Part shown: piece by piece, positions 13,648 to 13,830 of the stretch
Layout: the number at the start of each line of letters is the position of its first letter
How positions within the stretch are numbered: the first letter of the stretch is position 1
DNA from: an uncultured Desulfovibrio sp.
Lineage (GTDB): Bacteria; Desulfobacterota; Desulfovibrionia; Desulfovibrionales; Desulfovibrionaceae
Length of the DNA stretch: 13,830 nucleotides
Direction: 5' to 3'
Assembly: GCA_945871415.1 (NCBI GenBank)
Contig: CAMBWG010000019.1
Span: forward strand, 1 to 13,830
Translations under genes and position numbers: made by a program
The notes under the pieces: generated by a model
Database searches by the model: none
What the model was told of the DNA's origin: nothing
What the model saw: the letters and a program-made list of their open reading frames with translations, nothing else

Positions 13648-13734
13648 TAAGGCGTGTCGTTCCCCCTGCCGCCTTCCGGCCGCTGCCTTCCGCTGCACGC
13701 CGGGAAAGGCGCAGCCCGAAACAAGGAATCTTTG

Positions 13735-13830
13735 ATGAACTGGGATTGGGATAAACTACAGGAAAAAAAGAAGAAACAACAAGGTCAGACGCCCCGGCCC
13801 CAACGTCCTCTCTTTGAGGATGATGACGAC
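13735..13830 (+). CDS. Partial CDS at right edge, possibly HflK
   Basis: The first 32 codons of a gene that runs off the window. The ATG at 13735 has AAGGAA 7 bases upstream. The visible protein begins MNWDWDKLQEKKKKQQG, then a Pro/Arg-rich stretch and an acidic EDDDD run. From memory, the FtsH-protease modulator HflK of Desulfovibrio-type bacteria begins with a similar MNWDW segment before a charged region and a single membrane helix; that is recall, not a search. The membrane segment and SPFH domain that would confirm it lie outside the window, so the function is tentative while the presence of a gene is fairly sure. Confidence 0.7.
   Translation, partial: MNWDWDKLQEKKKKQQGQTPRPQRPLFEDDDD

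Larger units (their letters stand above)
13339..13734. other. Intergenic region between ddl and the right-edge gene
   Basis: About 396 bases with no supported gene. In order it contains the ddl terminator candidate, a strong hairpin at 13395-13427 (GCGACCGG with CCGGTCGC, then an inner GCGC pair), a half copy of the dispersed repeat, a promoter-like sequence at 13523-13551, and a leader of about 175 bases with one clear stem-loop (13616-13647). Minus-strand frames across it look like shadows. Confidence 0.6.

Overview
The window looks like an ordinary chromosomal segment of a GC-rich Gram-negative bacterium. Protein style and gene set (long-form HisG beside HisI, a polyphosphate operon, RibF, a Ddl outside a mur cluster) resemble the sulfate-reducing Desulfovibrionaceae. 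That placement rests on recall of family sequences, not on a search. No rRNA, tRNA, CRISPR array, insertion sequence or phage gene was found.

Layout, left to right. Positions 217-2738 (minus strand) read hisI, hisG, then a cysteine-rich YkgJ-type protein: two histidine biosynthesis enzymes followed by a probable metal-binding protein. Positions 3180-6606 (plus strand) hold a DEAD-box RNA helicase with a basic tail, a 162-residue protein I do not recognise, and ribF (FMN/FAD synthesis). A strong hairpin terminator at 6769-6817 separates ribF from the convergent polyphosphate operon. That operon (minus strand, 11585 down to 6837) reads ppk1, a stand-alone HD-domain protein, then ppx fused to its own HD domain. 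PPK1 makes polyphosphate and Ppx degrades it. The small HD protein looks like a paralogue of the Ppx C-terminal domain, and its gene overlaps the ppx start. On the plus strand from 11766, an HD-domain phosphohydrolase gene overlaps ddl (D-Ala-D-Ala ligase) by 44 bases. The window ends in the first 32 codons of a further gene, possibly hflK, behind a promoter-like sequence and a structured leader.

The most notable non-coding content is a dispersed intergenic repeat present five times in 13.8 kb: two full copies of about 146 bp, one with an internal deletion, and two half copies. It begins AGAGC and ends GCTCT. The best full copy carries four consecutive hairpins, and one hairpin shows a paired base change between the two full copies. 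Every copy lies at or just after the 3' end of a gene, and in three genes (hisG, hisI, ribF) the TAG stop codon is formed at the repeat edge. A second point of interest is a PhoB-box-like direct repeat correctly spaced from a good -10 hexamer upstream of ppk1, suggesting phosphate-starvation control of the polyphosphate operon.
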